Below are positions 29,165 to 38,598 of a stretch of DNA of 64,000 nucleotides, piece after piece. A program made the translations under genes and the position numbers. The notes beneath the pieces are model-generated. The model saw only the letters and a list, made by a program, of their open reading frames with translations, was not told the origin of the DNA and made no database searches. Numbering within the stretch: position 1 is the first letter of the stretch; the number at the start of each line of letters is the position of its first letter. Origin of the DNA: Micromonospora coxensis (GTDB taxonomy: Bacteria > Actinomycetota > Actinomycetes > Mycobacteriales > Micromonosporaceae); the NCBI RefSeq assembly GCF_900090295.1, contig NZ_LT607753.1:6386001-6450000 (forward strand), given 5' to 3'.

Positions 29165-32065
29165 GTGAGTGAGGGACGGCAGGGCGTCGGCGCTGATCGA
29201 GAGGGGCGGTCGAGGGCGGGCGGCAGGGCCCGCGTGCCGCACGATGGCGCGGTCATCTCCCAGCAGATCCGGGTGGACGGGGGTTACGGGTACGGTGTCA
29301 TCGGCGCCGACCTGCACGTCCATGCCGACCGGGGGCCGGTGTACCTGCTCGCCGAACATCGTGGCCCGGTGAGCGCCGACCCGTCGTGGCTGCTCGAGCA
29401 GCCCAGCAGGCTCCTGAACGCCCGGTACTCGGTGGTCGACTTCGTCGGGCGCGCCGCAGACATGGACAAGCTCACCGCGTGGCGGGACGAGAGCAACGAG
29501 CGTCTCGCGGCGCGGTGGCTCTTCGCCGCAGGCGGCCAGGGCAAGACGAGGCTGGCGCTGGAGTTCGCGGCCGTCAGCGTCGCCGACGGCTGGAAGGTCG
29601 TCGACGTCCTCCTCGGCGCCGGCGCTCGACCGTCAGGCAGCCACGACCTGCGCCCGGACGGACACCGCGGCATCCTGGTCCTGGTCGACTACGCGGACCG
29701 GTGGCCGCTGTCGTACCTGCACTGGCTGTTGAGCAACTCCCTCTTTCACCAGCAGGTGCCGACCCGGGTGCTGTTCCTGTCCCGCAGCGTCGACGGCTGG
29801 GCATCGGTGCGGAGTGCCCTGACCGCGCTCACGGCGGCCACCAGCGAACATCCGCTGGCGCCGTTGTCCGACCCGCCGGGCCGGGACCGGGTAGCCCGCC
29901 CCGACGACCGCCTGCGGATGTTCCGCGTGGCGCGGGACGCCTTCGCCCGACGGTACGGACTGGCGCGTGCCGAGGAGATCCCTCCGCCCGTCCCGCTGGA
30001 CGACCCCGGATTCGGACTGACCCTGAGCCTGCACATGGCCGCCCTTGTCGCGGTCGACGCGCACAGCGCGGGTGCCCGGGCCCCCGCCGACATGGTCGGC
30101 CTCTCGGCATACCTGCTGGACCGCGAGCGCGCACACTGGCGCGAACTGTACGAACGCTCACGCGACGGTCTGGAGTTCCGGACTCCGCCTCGACGGATGT
30201 GGCAGGTGGCGTTCATCGCCTGTCTGACGGGTGCGACGACATATTCACAGGCGCGGGCGCTGCTGCGTCGGGCCGACATCGACGACCCCGACCCGGTGCT
30301 GACCGACCACGCGGTCTGCTACCCGCCGGCCCCGCCGTCCGAGGCACTCGAACCGATGTACCCGGACCGGCTGGCCGAGGACTTCCTCGCGCTCACCCTC
30401 GCCGGCCATGACGTTGCCGCCTATCCGGCCGCGCCCTGGGGTACCGCAACCCTGGCGGCCCTGCTGCACCAGGATGCCGACACCGCACCGCCGTTGCCAC
30501 AGCCGGCCCGCCCGATCACGTTCCTCACCGCCGCGGCGCTCCGATGGCCCCATCTCGCCGCGCACCTGAACGAACACCTGCGGGCGGACCCGACCCTGGC
30601 GCTGAGGGGCGGGAATCCCTCGCTCGGCGCGCTCGCCGTGCTCGACGGCATCGACATCGAACTGCTCGACACGATCGCGTGGTGCTTCCCGGACGGTCGG
30701 CAGCTGGATCTGGACGTCGGAATGGCGGCCGTCAGCGTACGCATCACCGCGCACCGCCTCGCGGCCGTGTCGACCGAGCTCGAGCGTGCCGCCGTCCTGC
30801 AGGACCTGGCCCATCGGCTGTCCTTCGCAGGCCGGTACGAGGAGGCGGCCGAGGCCACCGAGCAGGCCGTCGACCTGCGTCGGGCGGTCGCCCGCCGGCA
30901 GCCGGAGCACCGCTCACTGCTCGCGTCGTCCCTGACGAACCTCGGCAACTACCGCACCCGACTGGGGCAGCCGGAGTCGGCGCTGGCCGCACTGCGGGAG
31001 GCGACGGAGCTTCGCCGGCAGGCCGCCCGGGCGGACAGCACGGCTCCACGCAGGAGCGCCTTGGCCAACTCCCTGAGCAGCATGGGTATCTGCCTGGCAG
31101 CCCTGGGACGGCACCCGGAGGCGTTCGAGGTCACGCGGGAATCCGTACAGCTTCGCCGCCGACTCGCCGCCGAGGACCCGGCGGCGTACAGTCCCGGGCT
31201 GGCCTCGTCGCTGCACAACCTCGGCAACAGACTGGCTGCCCTCGGGCGTCATCGGGAAGCGCTCGACGCCACCGGAGAAGCGGTGCGGATCCTGCGCCTG
31301 CTCGCCCGGGACAGCTTCGCCGAACACGCCGGTGAGCTGGCCATCGCGCTCGACAATCTGAGCGCGGACCTGTGGCGGACCGGGCGCACCGAGGCGGCGA
31401 TGGCGACCGCTGGAGAAGCAGCGGATCTCCTTCGACGGCTGGCGCGGGAGAACCCGGAGGCGTTCGAAGAGCGGTACGCGTATCTCCTGAACCGGCTCAG
31501 CGACTACTACGCCTCGCTCGGCCGCTACGGCGAGGCGATACCGCCGGCACTCGCCGCAGCTGAGATCTGGCGGCGGCGCGGCGAGACTGATCGCGCTGCC
31601 GGCGACGCGCCACTGGCCACCGTGCTGCTGAACCTGTCGGGCCTGTGGGCGCACACCGGCCAGTGGCACGAGGCGCTGGCGGCGTCGATCGAGACGGTGG
31701 CCATTCGACGACGGCAGGCGCGTGCCGAACCGGCGCGATACGCCGCCGAGCTGGCAAAGGCCCTGTCGAACCTGGGCAGCGACCTCTACGCGGTGCAGCG
31801 TTACCGGGAGGCGCTGGCAGCGGTGACGGAGTCGGTGCGGCTCTGGCGTCAGCTCGCGACGACCGACCGACGCCACGTCCCGTTCCTCGCCGAGAGCTTG
31901 TACACCTGCTGCGTCGTCGCGCAGCCCGTCGATCGTACGGCGGCGCGGGACGCGGCGGTGGAGGCCGTGATGTTGTTCGAAGGTCTCGATCTCGGTGCCG
32001 GGGACGGCCACCGACTGACGCTGCTGGCCGAGGCACGCAAGCAGGTCGCCGAGCTGCGTGGCTGA
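29165..32065 (+). CDS. STAND-like P-loop NTPase with C-terminal tetratricopeptide repeats
   Basis: 966 aa, not assigned to a named family. An N-terminal region (about 30-90: ISQQIRVDGGYGYGVIGADL, then PVYLLAEHR) resembles the small leader domain seen before NTPase cores. The NTPase has Walker A GGQGKT (123-128) and Walker B ILVLVDYAD (170-178), followed by a winged-helix-like helical part. From about residue 590 to the end there are some eight 42-residue TPRs (for example NLGNYRTRLGQPESALAALR). GTG 29165 has GGTGGAG upstream; the frame is open to 28982. No membrane segment. Such architectures act in signalling, regulation or phage defence; the role here is unknown. Confidence 0.8.
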   Translation: MSEGRQGVGADREGRSRAGGRARVPHDGAVISQQIRVDGGYGYGVIGADLHVHADRGPVYLLAEHRGPVSADPSWLLEQPSRLLNARYSVVDFVGRAADMDKLTAWRDESNERLAARWLFAAGGQGKTRLALEFAAVSVADGWKVVDVLLGAGARPSGSHDLRPDGHRGILVLVDYADRWPLSYLHWLLSNSLFHQQVPTRVLFLSRSVDGWASVRSALTALTAATSEHPLAPLSDPPGRDRVARPDDRLRMFRVARDAFARRYGLARAEEIPPPVPLDDPGFGLTLSLHMAALVAVDAHSAGARAPADMVGLSAYLLDRERAHWRELYERSRDGLEFRTPPRRMWQVAFIACLTGATTYSQARALLRRADIDDPDPVLTDHAVCYPPAPPSEALEPMYPDRLAEDFLALTLAGHDVAAYPAAPWGTATLAALLHQDADTAPPLPQPARPITFLTAAALRWPHLAAHLNEHLRADPTLALRGGNPSLGALAVLDGIDIELLDTIAWCFPDGRQLDLDVGMAAVSVRITAHRLAAVSTELERAAVLQDLAHRLSFAGRYEEAAEATEQAVDLRRAVARRQPEHRSLLASSLTNLGNYRTRLGQPESALAALREATELRRQAARADSTAPRRSALANSLSSMGICLAALGRHPEAFEVTRESVQLRRRLAAEDPAAYSPGLASSLHNLGNRLAALGRHREALDATGEAVRILRLLARDSFAEHAGELAIALDNLSADLWRTGRTEAAMATAGEAADLLRRLARENPEAFEERYAYLLNRLSDYYASLGRYGEAIPPALAAAEIWRRRGETDRAAGDAPLATVLLNLSGLWAHTGQWHEALAASIETVAIRRRQARAEPARYAAELAKALSNLGSDLYAVQRYREALAAVTESVRLWRQLATTDRRHVPFLAESLYTCCVVAQPVDRTAARDAAVEAVMLFEGLDLGAGDGHRLTLLAEARKQVAELRG

Positions 32066-32131
32066 TGCCGCGGCCGGTAGGTGGGCCGGGTCGACGTGCG
32101 CTGGGTGGGCCGGTGTCACCGGCGCCTCGTC

Positions 32132-32150
32132 GGGGGGGGGGGGGGGGGGG
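32132..32150. repeat. 19-base guanine homopolymer
   Basis: Uninterrupted run of 19 G on the + strand between the convergent STAND-like and protease genes. It could form a G-quadruplex, be length-variable by slippage, or be a sequencing or assembly artefact. Confidence 0.9.
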
Positions 32151-32234
32151 CGACGTCCCGACGCCGCCGGACACGCCGGCACGTCCCGCCGCCGGACGAT
32201 GGTGGACGGATGCTCTCCGGGCCGCGTGTCGGGT

Positions 32235-33077
32235 CTACGGGACGGTGACCCCGTACGCGGCCAGCGCCTCGGTGACCGGCTGGTAGTAGGTGGTCCCGCC
32301 GGTGGCGCAGGTGCCGCTGCCGCCGGACAGGATGCCGAGGACGGTGCCGGTCGCCGGGGAGTAGAGCGGCCCACCGCTGTCGCCGGGCTCGGCGCAGATG
32401 TTGGTGCGGATGAGTCCGGAGACGCTGCCCTCGGCGTAGTTGACGGTCTGGTTGAGCCCGGTCACCGAGCCGCACCGCACGCCCGTGGTCGCGCCGCTGC
32501 GGCAGACGGCCTGACCGACGTAGGCGTTGCCGGCGCCGTTGACGGTGAGCGTCCCCGGGTGGGTGTACACCGCGCTGGGGTGGCTGACCGTGCCGGTGTA
32601 GCGCACGATGCCGTAGTCGTTGCCCGGGAAGCTGCTGCCGGTACGGCTGCCGAGCACGGTGGTCCGGCTGCTGTCGGCGTACCAGGTGGCGGCGACGCGG
32701 GTGCAGTGCCCGGCGGTGATGAAGTAGTGGGTGCTGCCGCTGCGGACGTTGACGCCGAGGGAGCACCGGGTGCCGACGCCGTACACGGCCTGCCCGCCGG
32801 CGATGAGCAGACGCAGCCGGCCGGGTTCCCGGCGCACCGTCGCCCCGGCCCGCTCGGCGACCGCGCGTAGCGCACGGGCCTGGCTCTCGGTGACCGACTC
32901 GTCGACGGTGAGGGTGGTCCGGCCGGTCGCCGGGTCGGGGCCCCAGGCCGTGCCGGCGGTGCGCACCGCGCTCAGGGTGGGTGCGACGGATGCGCCCGTC
33001 GCGCCGTCGTGCGCGGCCGCCGGGGCGGCCGGGACCAGTAGGGCGAGTGCCAGCACGAGGGGCGGAAGACGACGCAT
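32235..33077 (-). CDS. Secreted S1-family serine protease, streptogrisin-like
   Basis: 280 aa. Signal peptide 1-22 (AAAHD), propeptide of about 69 residues, and a mature chymotrypsin-fold protease beginning near Ile92 ([20 protein letters not shown]), as in streptogrisins. The triad is His124 (TAGHCT), Asp154 (GNDYGIV) and Ser234 (GDSGGP). Cys pairs at C105/C125 and C202/C228-type positions are present. The short propeptide should act as an intramolecular chaperone. ATG 33077 has AGGTGA upstream; the longer open frame to 34430 is a shadow of the GH16 gene. Divergent from the GH16 glucanase gene, so the two may be co-regulated. Confidence 0.94.
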   Translation of the reverse strand: MRRLPPLVLALALLVPAAPAAAHDGATGASVAPTLSAVRTAGTAWGPDPATGRTTLTVDESVTESQARALRAVAERAGATVRREPGRLRLLIAGGQAVYGVGTRCSLGVNVRSGSTHYFITAGHCTRVAATWYADSSRTTVLGSRTGSSFPGNDYGIVRYTGTVSHPSAVYTHPGTLTVNGAGNAYVGQAVCRSGATTGVRCGSVTGLNQTVNYAEGSVSGLIRTNICAEPGDSGGPLYSPATGTVLGILSGGSGTCATGGTTYYQPVTEALAAYGVTVP

Positions 33078-33207
33078 GCCATCACCTGCGATCGTTGAAT
33101 GTCGATGCCTGTTGTCAGCATCCGCCGTCGGCGTCACGGATTCAAGCGCCACCGGCCGCCGGTCCACGATGGTCGGCGCTCCGGCCGTGGCGGAACTGCA
33201 AAGAGTG

Positions 33208-33254
33208 TTGACAGTAGATGAACAAATCGACAGACTTCCCTGAGAGCGCTCTCC
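33208..33254 (+). promoter_or_regulatory. GH16 gene promoter and LacI-type operator
   Basis: TTGACA (33208-33213), 17 nt, CAGACT (33231-33236), followed by a perfect 12-bp palindrome GAGAGCGCTCTC (33242-33253) at the expected transcription start. The site resembles CebR-type operators (TGGGAGCGCTCCCA). It differs from the operator at 28957, so a different LacI-family repressor is expected. Confidence 0.65.
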
Positions 33255-33323
33255 CGATCCGGCCCGCTCCGTCCCTCCTGGACGGCCGGCCGGGGGAGAG
33301 CGTCCGTCGCCGAGGAGGTTGTC

Positions 33324-34577
33324 ATGGTTCCGACCCGCGCCCGCCGCGCCTGGGCGATCGTCACCGCGCTCGCGGTCGCGATCTCCGTGGCGCTCGTCTG
33401 GTGGACCCCGCCCCGACCCGCCGAGGCGGACATCGGCGGCATCACCTGGCAGGACGAGTTCAACGAGCCGGCGGGCACCCCGGTCAACCAGAGCCGGTGG
33501 CGGTTCGACATCGGTGGCGGTGGCTGGGGCAACAACGAGCGGCAGTACTACACCAGCAGCACCAGCAACGCCGTGCACGACGGCCAGGGCAACCTCGTCA
33601 TCACGGCCCGTCGGGAGAACCCGGCCAACTACCAGTGCCACTACGGCCGGTGCGAGTACACCTCGGCGCGGCTGCTGACCGCCCAGACCTTCACCCAGAC
33701 GTACGGCCGCTTCGAGGCGCGCATCAAGATCCCCCGGGGACAGGGCATCTGGCCGGCGTTCTGGATGCTCGGCAACGACATGGGCAGCGTGGGGTGGCCC
33801 GCCGCCGGCGAGATCGACATCATGGAGAACATCGGCCGGGAGCCGAACACGGTCTACGGCACCGTCCACGGCCCCGGCTACTCCGGCGGCGGCGGGATCA
33901 CCGGCAGCCGGACCATCGGCAGCCCGCTCGCCGACGCCTTCCACACCTACCGGGTCGACTGGCAGCCGAACCTCATCGTCTGGTACCTCGACGGCGTCGA
34001 GTACCACCGGGTCGACCCGGGCCGCCTCGGCGGCAACCGCTGGGTCTTCGACCACCCCTTCTTCATGATCCTCAACGTGGCGGTCGGCGGGAACTGGCCC
34101 GGCTACCCCGACGCGACGACCCAGTTCCCGCAGCAGATGCTCGTCGACTACGTCCGCGTCTCCGGGTACGTCCCCGGCGGCAACCCGCCGTCGGGCACCA
34201 CCCGCCTCCGCGGCGCCCAGAGCGGACGCTGCATCGACATCCCCGGCGCCAACCCCGTCGACGGCGCCAAGCTGCAGATCTGGGACTGCAACACCACCGC
34301 CGCCCAGGCCTGGACCTTCGCCGCCGACGGCACGGTACGGGCGATGGGCAAGTGCATGGACCCGGCCTGGGCCGGCACCGCCAACGGCACCGAGGTCAAC
34401 CTGGTCACCTGCAACGGCAACCCGGTGCAACGCTTCACCCTCACCAGCGCCGGCGACCTGGTCAACCTCAGCGCCAACCGGTGCGTGGACGTCCGGGACG
34501 CGAACCCGAACAACGGCGGCAAGCTCCAGCTCTGGGACTGCACCGGCGCCGGCAACCAGAAGTGGTCACGGCACTGA
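33324..34577 (+). CDS. Secreted GH16 endo-beta-1,3-glucanase with ricin-type (CBM13) domain
   Basis: 417 aa. Signal peptide about 1-35 ([17 protein letters not shown] core). The GH16 jelly-roll spans about 38-280, with GEIDIMEN containing nucleophile Glu163 and acid/base Glu168, and WPAFWML as a further laminarinase signature. A short linker leads to a beta-trefoil lectin domain (about 290-417) with repeated Q-x-W-type motifs ([16 protein letters not shown]). It should cleave laminarin or fungal cell-wall glucan outside the cell. ATG 33324 has AGGAGG 5 nt upstream. A palindromic operator indicates LacI-type sugar control. Confidence 0.95.
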   Translation: MVPTRARRAWAIVTALAVAISVALVWWTPPRPAEADIGGITWQDEFNEPAGTPVNQSRWRFDIGGGGWGNNERQYYTSSTSNAVHDGQGNLVITARRENPANYQCHYGRCEYTSARLLTAQTFTQTYGRFEARIKIPRGQGIWPAFWMLGNDMGSVGWPAAGEIDIMENIGREPNTVYGTVHGPGYSGGGGITGSRTIGSPLADAFHTYRVDWQPNLIVWYLDGVEYHRVDPGRLGGNRWVFDHPFFMILNVAVGGNWPGYPDATTQFPQQMLVDYVRVSGYVPGGNPPSGTTRLRGAQSGRCIDIPGANPVDGAKLQIWDCNTTAAQAWTFAADGTVRAMGKCMDPAWAGTANGTEVNLVTCNGNPVQRFTLTSAGDLVNLSANRCVDVRDANPNNGGKLQLWDCTGAGNQKWSRH

Positions 34578-34584
34578 GCCGAGC

Positions 34585-34622
34585 GCCGCGGCCGCCCGCG
34601 CGGGGAGGCGGGTGGCCGCGGC
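34585..34622. terminator. Hairpin terminator after the GH16 gene
   Basis: 14-bp stem with one G-T wobble (34585-34598 with 34609-34622), 10-nt loop, starting 7 nt after the stop codon. Confidence 0.75.
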
Positions 34623-34778
34623 ACGGCGCCGACTGACCCGGGGTGACGGGAACGGGGACGGCTCGGCCAGCGGGTCTACCCGGCTGCGGGCGGTGGCTGT
34701 GCGACGATCGTCGGGCGGACCGGTTCGCCAGCGTGGTCGATGGTCGGCGCCACACCCCGTACCCCCTTGGAGAGCACG

Positions 34779-36155
34779 ATGTCCCGCTCCCCGGCTCGCG
34801 TCTTCGCCGCGCTGAACGCGGTGCGGCCCCCCGACGAGGCGTCTCCGGTCCTGGGCAAGGCCGTCGTGCTCGGCGGCAGCGTCGCCGGGTTGCTGGCCGC
34901 CCGGGTGCTGTCCGACCACGCGGAGAGCGTCGTCGTCGTCGACCGGGACGACCTGCACGCCACCGGCGTGCGGCCGGGCGTGCCACAGGGGACGCAACTG
35001 CACGCGCTGCTGCCCGGCGGCCTGCACCAGTTGGAACTCCTGTTCCCGGGATTCCGCGCGCAGGCCGTGGCGCGGGGGGCGGTCGAGGCGCCCCCCGCCG
35101 CCCGGCGCAACTACCTCGACGGCCGGCTGAAGGTCGTCGTCCCCGACGACGACGACAGCCTGGCCGGCAGCCGCCCGCTGCTGGAAGGGCTGATCCGCCA
35201 GCGGGTGCTGGCCCTGCCCAACGTCAAGACGGTCACCGCCCGCGCCACCGGTCTGGTGATCGAGGGCGCGGTGACCACCGGAGTCCGGTGCGACACCGGC
35301 GGGGGGCCCGGCATCGAGCGCGGCGACCTCGTGGTGGACGCCATGGGGCGCTCGAGCAGGCTGTCGGACTGGCTGGAGCAGTCCGGCTGGCAGCGGCCGG
35401 TGACCCGGCGGATGCCGGTGCACCTGAACTACGCCACGGCCGTGTTCCGGCGTGCCGGGACGGACCCGGACCCGGCGGTCGTGCTGGCGTTGCACAGTCC
35501 GGGCACGGCCGTCGACGTGGCCGGCGCGGCGTACTTCGCGGTGGAGGACGGCCGGTGGATGGCCATGATGGCCGGTTACGGCGCCGACCGTCCCGGGCGG
35601 ACCGCCGAGGACTTCGTACGCCGGCTGCGCGAGCAGTTCCCGCCGGAGTTCGGCGAGGTCGCCGCCAACGAGATGCTCGGCGACGTGCGGACCTACGGCC
35701 ACGCCGACAGCCGGCGGCGGGAGTTCCACGCGCTCACCCGGCTGCCGGCCGGGCTGGTCAGCGTCGGTGACGCGGTCGCGTCGTTCAACCCGGTGTACGG
35801 GCAGGGGATGACCGCGGCGGCCCTGCACGCGGCCTGCCTGTCGGTGTACCTGCGCTCCGGCGCCGACCTCGGCGCGCCGGCGCGCCGGTTCTTCGCGTTG
35901 CAGAAGGTGGTGGTCGACGCCGCCTGGTCGATGTCGACCTCCGCCGACCTGGCGCTGCCGCACGTCGACGGGCCCTATCCGCGCGGCTACCGGCTCTCCC
36001 GGTGGGTGAGCCGGCAGATCGTCGCGGCGACCGTCACCGACGTGGCGATCGCGCGCCGGTTCAACGAGGTCGTCTCCATGCGGGAGCACCCGCGCTCGCT
36101 GGCCACACCCGGGGTGATCCTGGGCGCGCTGCGCGCCAACCGCCGGGCACGGTGA
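34779..36155 (+). CDS. FAD-dependent oxidoreductase/monooxygenase
   Basis: A 458-aa flavoprotein of the FAD-binding-3/geranylgeranyl-reductase-like group. A Rossmann motif at residues 27-44 (KAVVLGGSVAGLLAARVL) and VVVVDRDDL bind the ADP part. The second FAD motif is LVSVGDAVASFNPVYGQGMT. ATG 34779 has TTGGAGAG upstream. Relatives hydroxylate aromatic compounds or reduce isoprenoid chains; the substrate cannot be deduced. No signal peptide. It stands alone between the GH16 terminator and a convergent hydrolase gene. The canonical GxGxxG is changed to GGSVAG, which is common in this actinobacterial subgroup. Confidence 0.85.
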   Translation: MSRSPARVFAALNAVRPPDEASPVLGKAVVLGGSVAGLLAARVLSDHAESVVVVDRDDLHATGVRPGVPQGTQLHALLPGGLHQLELLFPGFRAQAVARGAVEAPPAARRNYLDGRLKVVVPDDDDSLAGSRPLLEGLIRQRVLALPNVKTVTARATGLVIEGAVTTGVRCDTGGGPGIERGDLVVDAMGRSSRLSDWLEQSGWQRPVTRRMPVHLNYATAVFRRAGTDPDPAVVLALHSPGTAVDVAGAAYFAVEDGRWMAMMAGYGADRPGRTAEDFVRRLREQFPPEFGEVAANEMLGDVRTYGHADSRRREFHALTRLPAGLVSVGDAVASFNPVYGQGMTAAALHAACLSVYLRSGADLGAPARRFFALQKVVVDAAWSMSTSADLALPHVDGPYPRGYRLSRWVSRQIVAATVTDVAIARRFNEVVSMREHPRSLATPGVILGALRANRRAR

Positions 36156-36206
36156 GCGCGCGCATCGCCCCGAAGACCTGCCGCGCCGGTCTCCGGCGAC
36201 CGGTGG

Positions 36207-36980
36207 TCACTGCCCGAGGAACTCCTCGATCACCGTGACCAGCCGCACCGGGGTCTCGTACATCGCGTAGTGCCCCGCGTTGGCGAGCACCTCGAGCCGG
36301 GCGTTGGGGTAGTGGCGCAGCCAGGTCTCGCGCATCGTGTCCGCGCCCAGCGCCGGGTCGTGCTCGCCGACGACGGCGAGCGCCGGCACCGGACTGCCCT
36401 TCACCTCGTCGGTGAAGTCGGTCCGCGCCCAGGCGGTGAGGTAGGCGCCGAACGCCTCCGGGGTGGAGTGCGCGAGGGAGAACCGGACCATCTCGTCCAG
36501 CCAGTGACCGGAGAGCCGGTTGCCGGTGGTGAGGTCGATGATCGTGCGCCGGTTGTCCGGGTTGGCCGCCGCGCCGTCGAACAGTGCCCAGCTCTGCAGG
36601 TCGAAGGGCACCCCGCCGGCCGGGACCGGGCTGATGCCGACGAGGCGTTCGACCCGCCCCGGCGCGTCGGCGAGCACCCGCTGGGCGGCGCTGCCGCCCA
36701 TGGAGTGCCCGACCACCGAGAACGTGTCCCAGCCGAGGGAGTCGGCGAGGTCCAGGGCGTCCCGGGAGATCTCGGCGAGGCTGAACTCACCGGCCACCGC
36801 GGTCCGCGCGCCGTACCCGCGGTAGTCCAGGAACGCCCAGGTGAAGCGCTCGGTGTCGATCAGTTCCGGCAGCCAGCCCCAGCCCTGCGCCGAGCCGAAC
36901 CACCCGTGCAGGGCCAGCACCGTGCGCGGTCCCCGGCCGACGACGACCGGGCCGGAGCCGGCGCTGTCGCTGATCGTCAT
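36207..36980 (-). CDS. Alpha/beta-fold hydrolase
   Basis: A 257-aa alpha/beta hydrolase with LHGWFGSAQGW (oxyanion hole), nucleophile elbow GHSMGGS (S93), an acid in VVGEHDPAL and a catalytic His in NAGHYAMYE. The start MTISDSAG at 36980 is preferred; the upstream open frame is low complexity. The sequence resembles RsbQ-like and esterase-type hydrolases of actinomycetes, substrate unknown. It is divergent from the DUF2855 gene across a 251-nt region that carries a TGCACT inverted repeat. Confidence 0.86.
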   Translation of the reverse strand: MTISDSAGSGPVVVGRGPRTVLALHGWFGSAQGWGWLPELIDTERFTWAFLDYRGYGARTAVAGEFSLAEISRDALDLADSLGWDTFSVVGHSMGGSAAQRVLADAPGRVERLVGISPVPAGGVPFDLQSWALFDGAAANPDNRRTIIDLTTGNRLSGHWLDEMVRFSLAHSTPEAFGAYLTAWARTDFTDEVKGSPVPALAVVGEHDPALGADTMRETWLRHYPNARLEVLANAGHYAMYETPVRLVTVIEEFLGQ

Positions 36981-37179
36981 GAGGCGACCCCCTTCCACTG
37001 CCGCGCAGCCGCGACGTGAGGTGAACGACGGGAGAGCCGGCGACGCGGGCGCCGGCGCCGTGGGATCGACCGTAGTCGGCGCGTGGACCGAACGGAAGGG
37101 CGGTCGTCGGCGGGTCCCTCGTCCCCGGGCGTGGCCGGTGCGACACAGTGGACGCCGACGTCGCCGACGAGTGGGATTT

Positions 37180-37224
37180 TGCACTCCCAGTGCACTTGTC
37201 TCGGGCCTGGGCGCCGCCTAGCGT
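37180..37224 (+). promoter_or_regulatory. Leaderless promoter of the DUF2855 gene with overlapping inverted repeat
   Basis: TTGTCT (37196-37201), 17 nt, TAGCGT (37219-37224), 7 nt, then ATG 37232. Just upstream TGCACT (37180-37185), CCC, AGTGCA (37189-37194) is a perfect inverted repeat abutting the -35 box, a likely operator. Confidence 0.55.
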
Positions 37225-37231
37225 CACCTCC

Positions 37232-38299
37232 ATGCCTGCTTGCTGGACGTTCGCCGTGGCGCGCGACGACCTCGGCCGCACGACGCTCGTCGACGGCGCG
37301 ACGGCCGAGGTGTCCGAGGGTGAGGCGCTGCTACGCGTCGACCGCGTCGGCCTCACCGCCAACAACGTGACCTACGCGGTGCTCGGCGACGCGATGCGGT
37401 ACTGGGAGTTCTTCCCGCCCGGTCCCCGCGGGCTCGGACCGCAGTGGGGGCTCCCGCCGCTGTGGGGCTTCGCCGAGGTGGTCGCGTCGACGGTCGCCGG
37501 GGTCGCGGCGGGGCAGCGCGTCTACGGCTACCTCCCGTCCGCCGGCCACCTGCTGGTGCGGCCGGGCCGGGTGGACGCGCGCGGGTTCCGCGACGTCAGC
37601 GGGCACCGGGCCGAGCTGCCCTCGCCGTACCAGGTGTACCGGTCGAGCGCCGGCGACCCGGCCTACCGGGCGGACCAGGAGGACCTGCTGATCCTGTTCC
37701 GGCCACTCTTCTTCACCTCGTTCATGCTCGCCGACCGGGTGGTCGACGACGACTTCCACGGGGCGGCGTCGGTGGTGCTGTCGTCGGCGTCCAGCAAGAC
37801 CGCCTACGCCACCGCGTTCCTCCTGCGCGGTCGTGGCCCGCGGCTGGTGGGGCTCACCTCGCCCGGCAACCGGGAGTTCACCCGGTCGCTCGGCTGCTAC
37901 GACGAGGTCGTCGGCTACGACGAGATCGACCTGCTCGACCGGGTGCCGACCGCCCATCTCGACCTGTCCGGGGAGCCGGCGACCCGGGCCGCCCTGCGGC
38001 GGCGTCTCGGTGACCGGCTGGTACGCGACGTCGCGGTCGGGCTCACCAGTCGGATCCCCAACGCCGACGCCGCCGGTGAGGTGTTCTTCGCCCCGGTCCA
38101 GATGCGCAAGCGGCGCCAGGACTGGGGCGCCGACGAGCTCGACCGGCGTTTCACCGAGGCCTGGCGGCGGTTCGCCGAGGTGGTGGACGGCTGGCTCGAC
38201 GTCCGCGCCGGCACGGGCCCCGAGGCCCTGCGGGCCGCGTGGGGGGAGGTCCTCGCGGGCCGTACGCCGCCGCGTGTGGGGCACGTCGTCCAGTTCTGA
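37232..38299 (+). CDS. DUF2855 family protein (MDR-like)
   Basis: A 355-aa protein of the DUF2855 family, related to medium-chain dehydrogenases but lacking the glycine-rich GxGxxG; the matching place reads VVLSSASSKTAYATAFLL. Other conserved parts are LTANNVTYAVLGDAMRYW near the start and YGYLPSAGHL. Its biochemical role is unestablished; an NAD(P)-dependent reductase of unknown substrate is a fair guess. Start ATG 37232 lies 7 nt after a -10 box, so the mRNA is probably leaderless. An intrinsic-type terminator with a T-run follows. Confidence 0.84.
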   Translation: MPACWTFAVARDDLGRTTLVDGATAEVSEGEALLRVDRVGLTANNVTYAVLGDAMRYWEFFPPGPRGLGPQWGLPPLWGFAEVVASTVAGVAAGQRVYGYLPSAGHLLVRPGRVDARGFRDVSGHRAELPSPYQVYRSSAGDPAYRADQEDLLILFRPLFFTSFMLADRVVDDDFHGAASVVLSSASSKTAYATAFLLRGRGPRLVGLTSPGNREFTRSLGCYDEVVGYDEIDLLDRVPTAHLDLSGEPATRAALRRRLGDRLVRDVAVGLTSRIPNADAAGEVFFAPVQMRKRRQDWGADELDRRFTEAWRRFAEVVDGWLDVRAGTGPEALRAAWGEVLAGRTPPRVGHVVQF

Positions 38300-38308
38300 T
38301 CGCAGGCG

Positions 38309-38341
38309 CGGCGTCCGGCGGGCGTGCCGGACGCCGATTTT
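38309..38341 (+). terminator. Intrinsic terminator with T-tract
   Basis: Perfect 11-bp stem (CGGCGTCCGGC, 38309-38319, with 38326-38336), 6-nt loop, then ATTTT, one of the few classical T-tailed terminators here. The remaining bases to 38598 hold no gene. Confidence 0.8.
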
Positions 38342-38550
38342 CCGCGGCCCGCAGCGACCGGTCCGGCGCGCGGCGACGGCAGGTTCCGTCGCTGCGCGGC
38401 ACCGGACCGGCTCCGGGCGCCCCGTCGGCCGTGCGCTTGCCGCCGGCCGGGGCGGCACCACGACGGCATCCCTCGGGCGGGCCGGCGCCGCCGGCACGCG
38501 GTCGAGGCCACGGGTGAGGGCGGCGGCCGGCCTTAGCTGCCCGTTAAGTA

Positions 38551-38566
38551 ACCGGCGCGCCGGTTC
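38551..38566. promoter_or_regulatory. 16-bp perfect palindrome upstream of the GHL10 gene
   Basis: AACCGGCGCGCCGGTT lies 32 nt before the start of the glycoside-hydrolase-like gene, a plausible operator position. It also contains the AscI recognition sequence, with no implied function. Confidence 0.4.
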
Positions 38567-38598
38567 ACCCTGCGGGCCGCACTGGGCAGACTGGGGCG

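Noticed and set aside
32235..34430. Long N-terminal extension of the S1 protease frame
   Set aside because: The extension covers the GH16 gene in antisense; the signal peptide and ribosome binding site fix the start at 33077.
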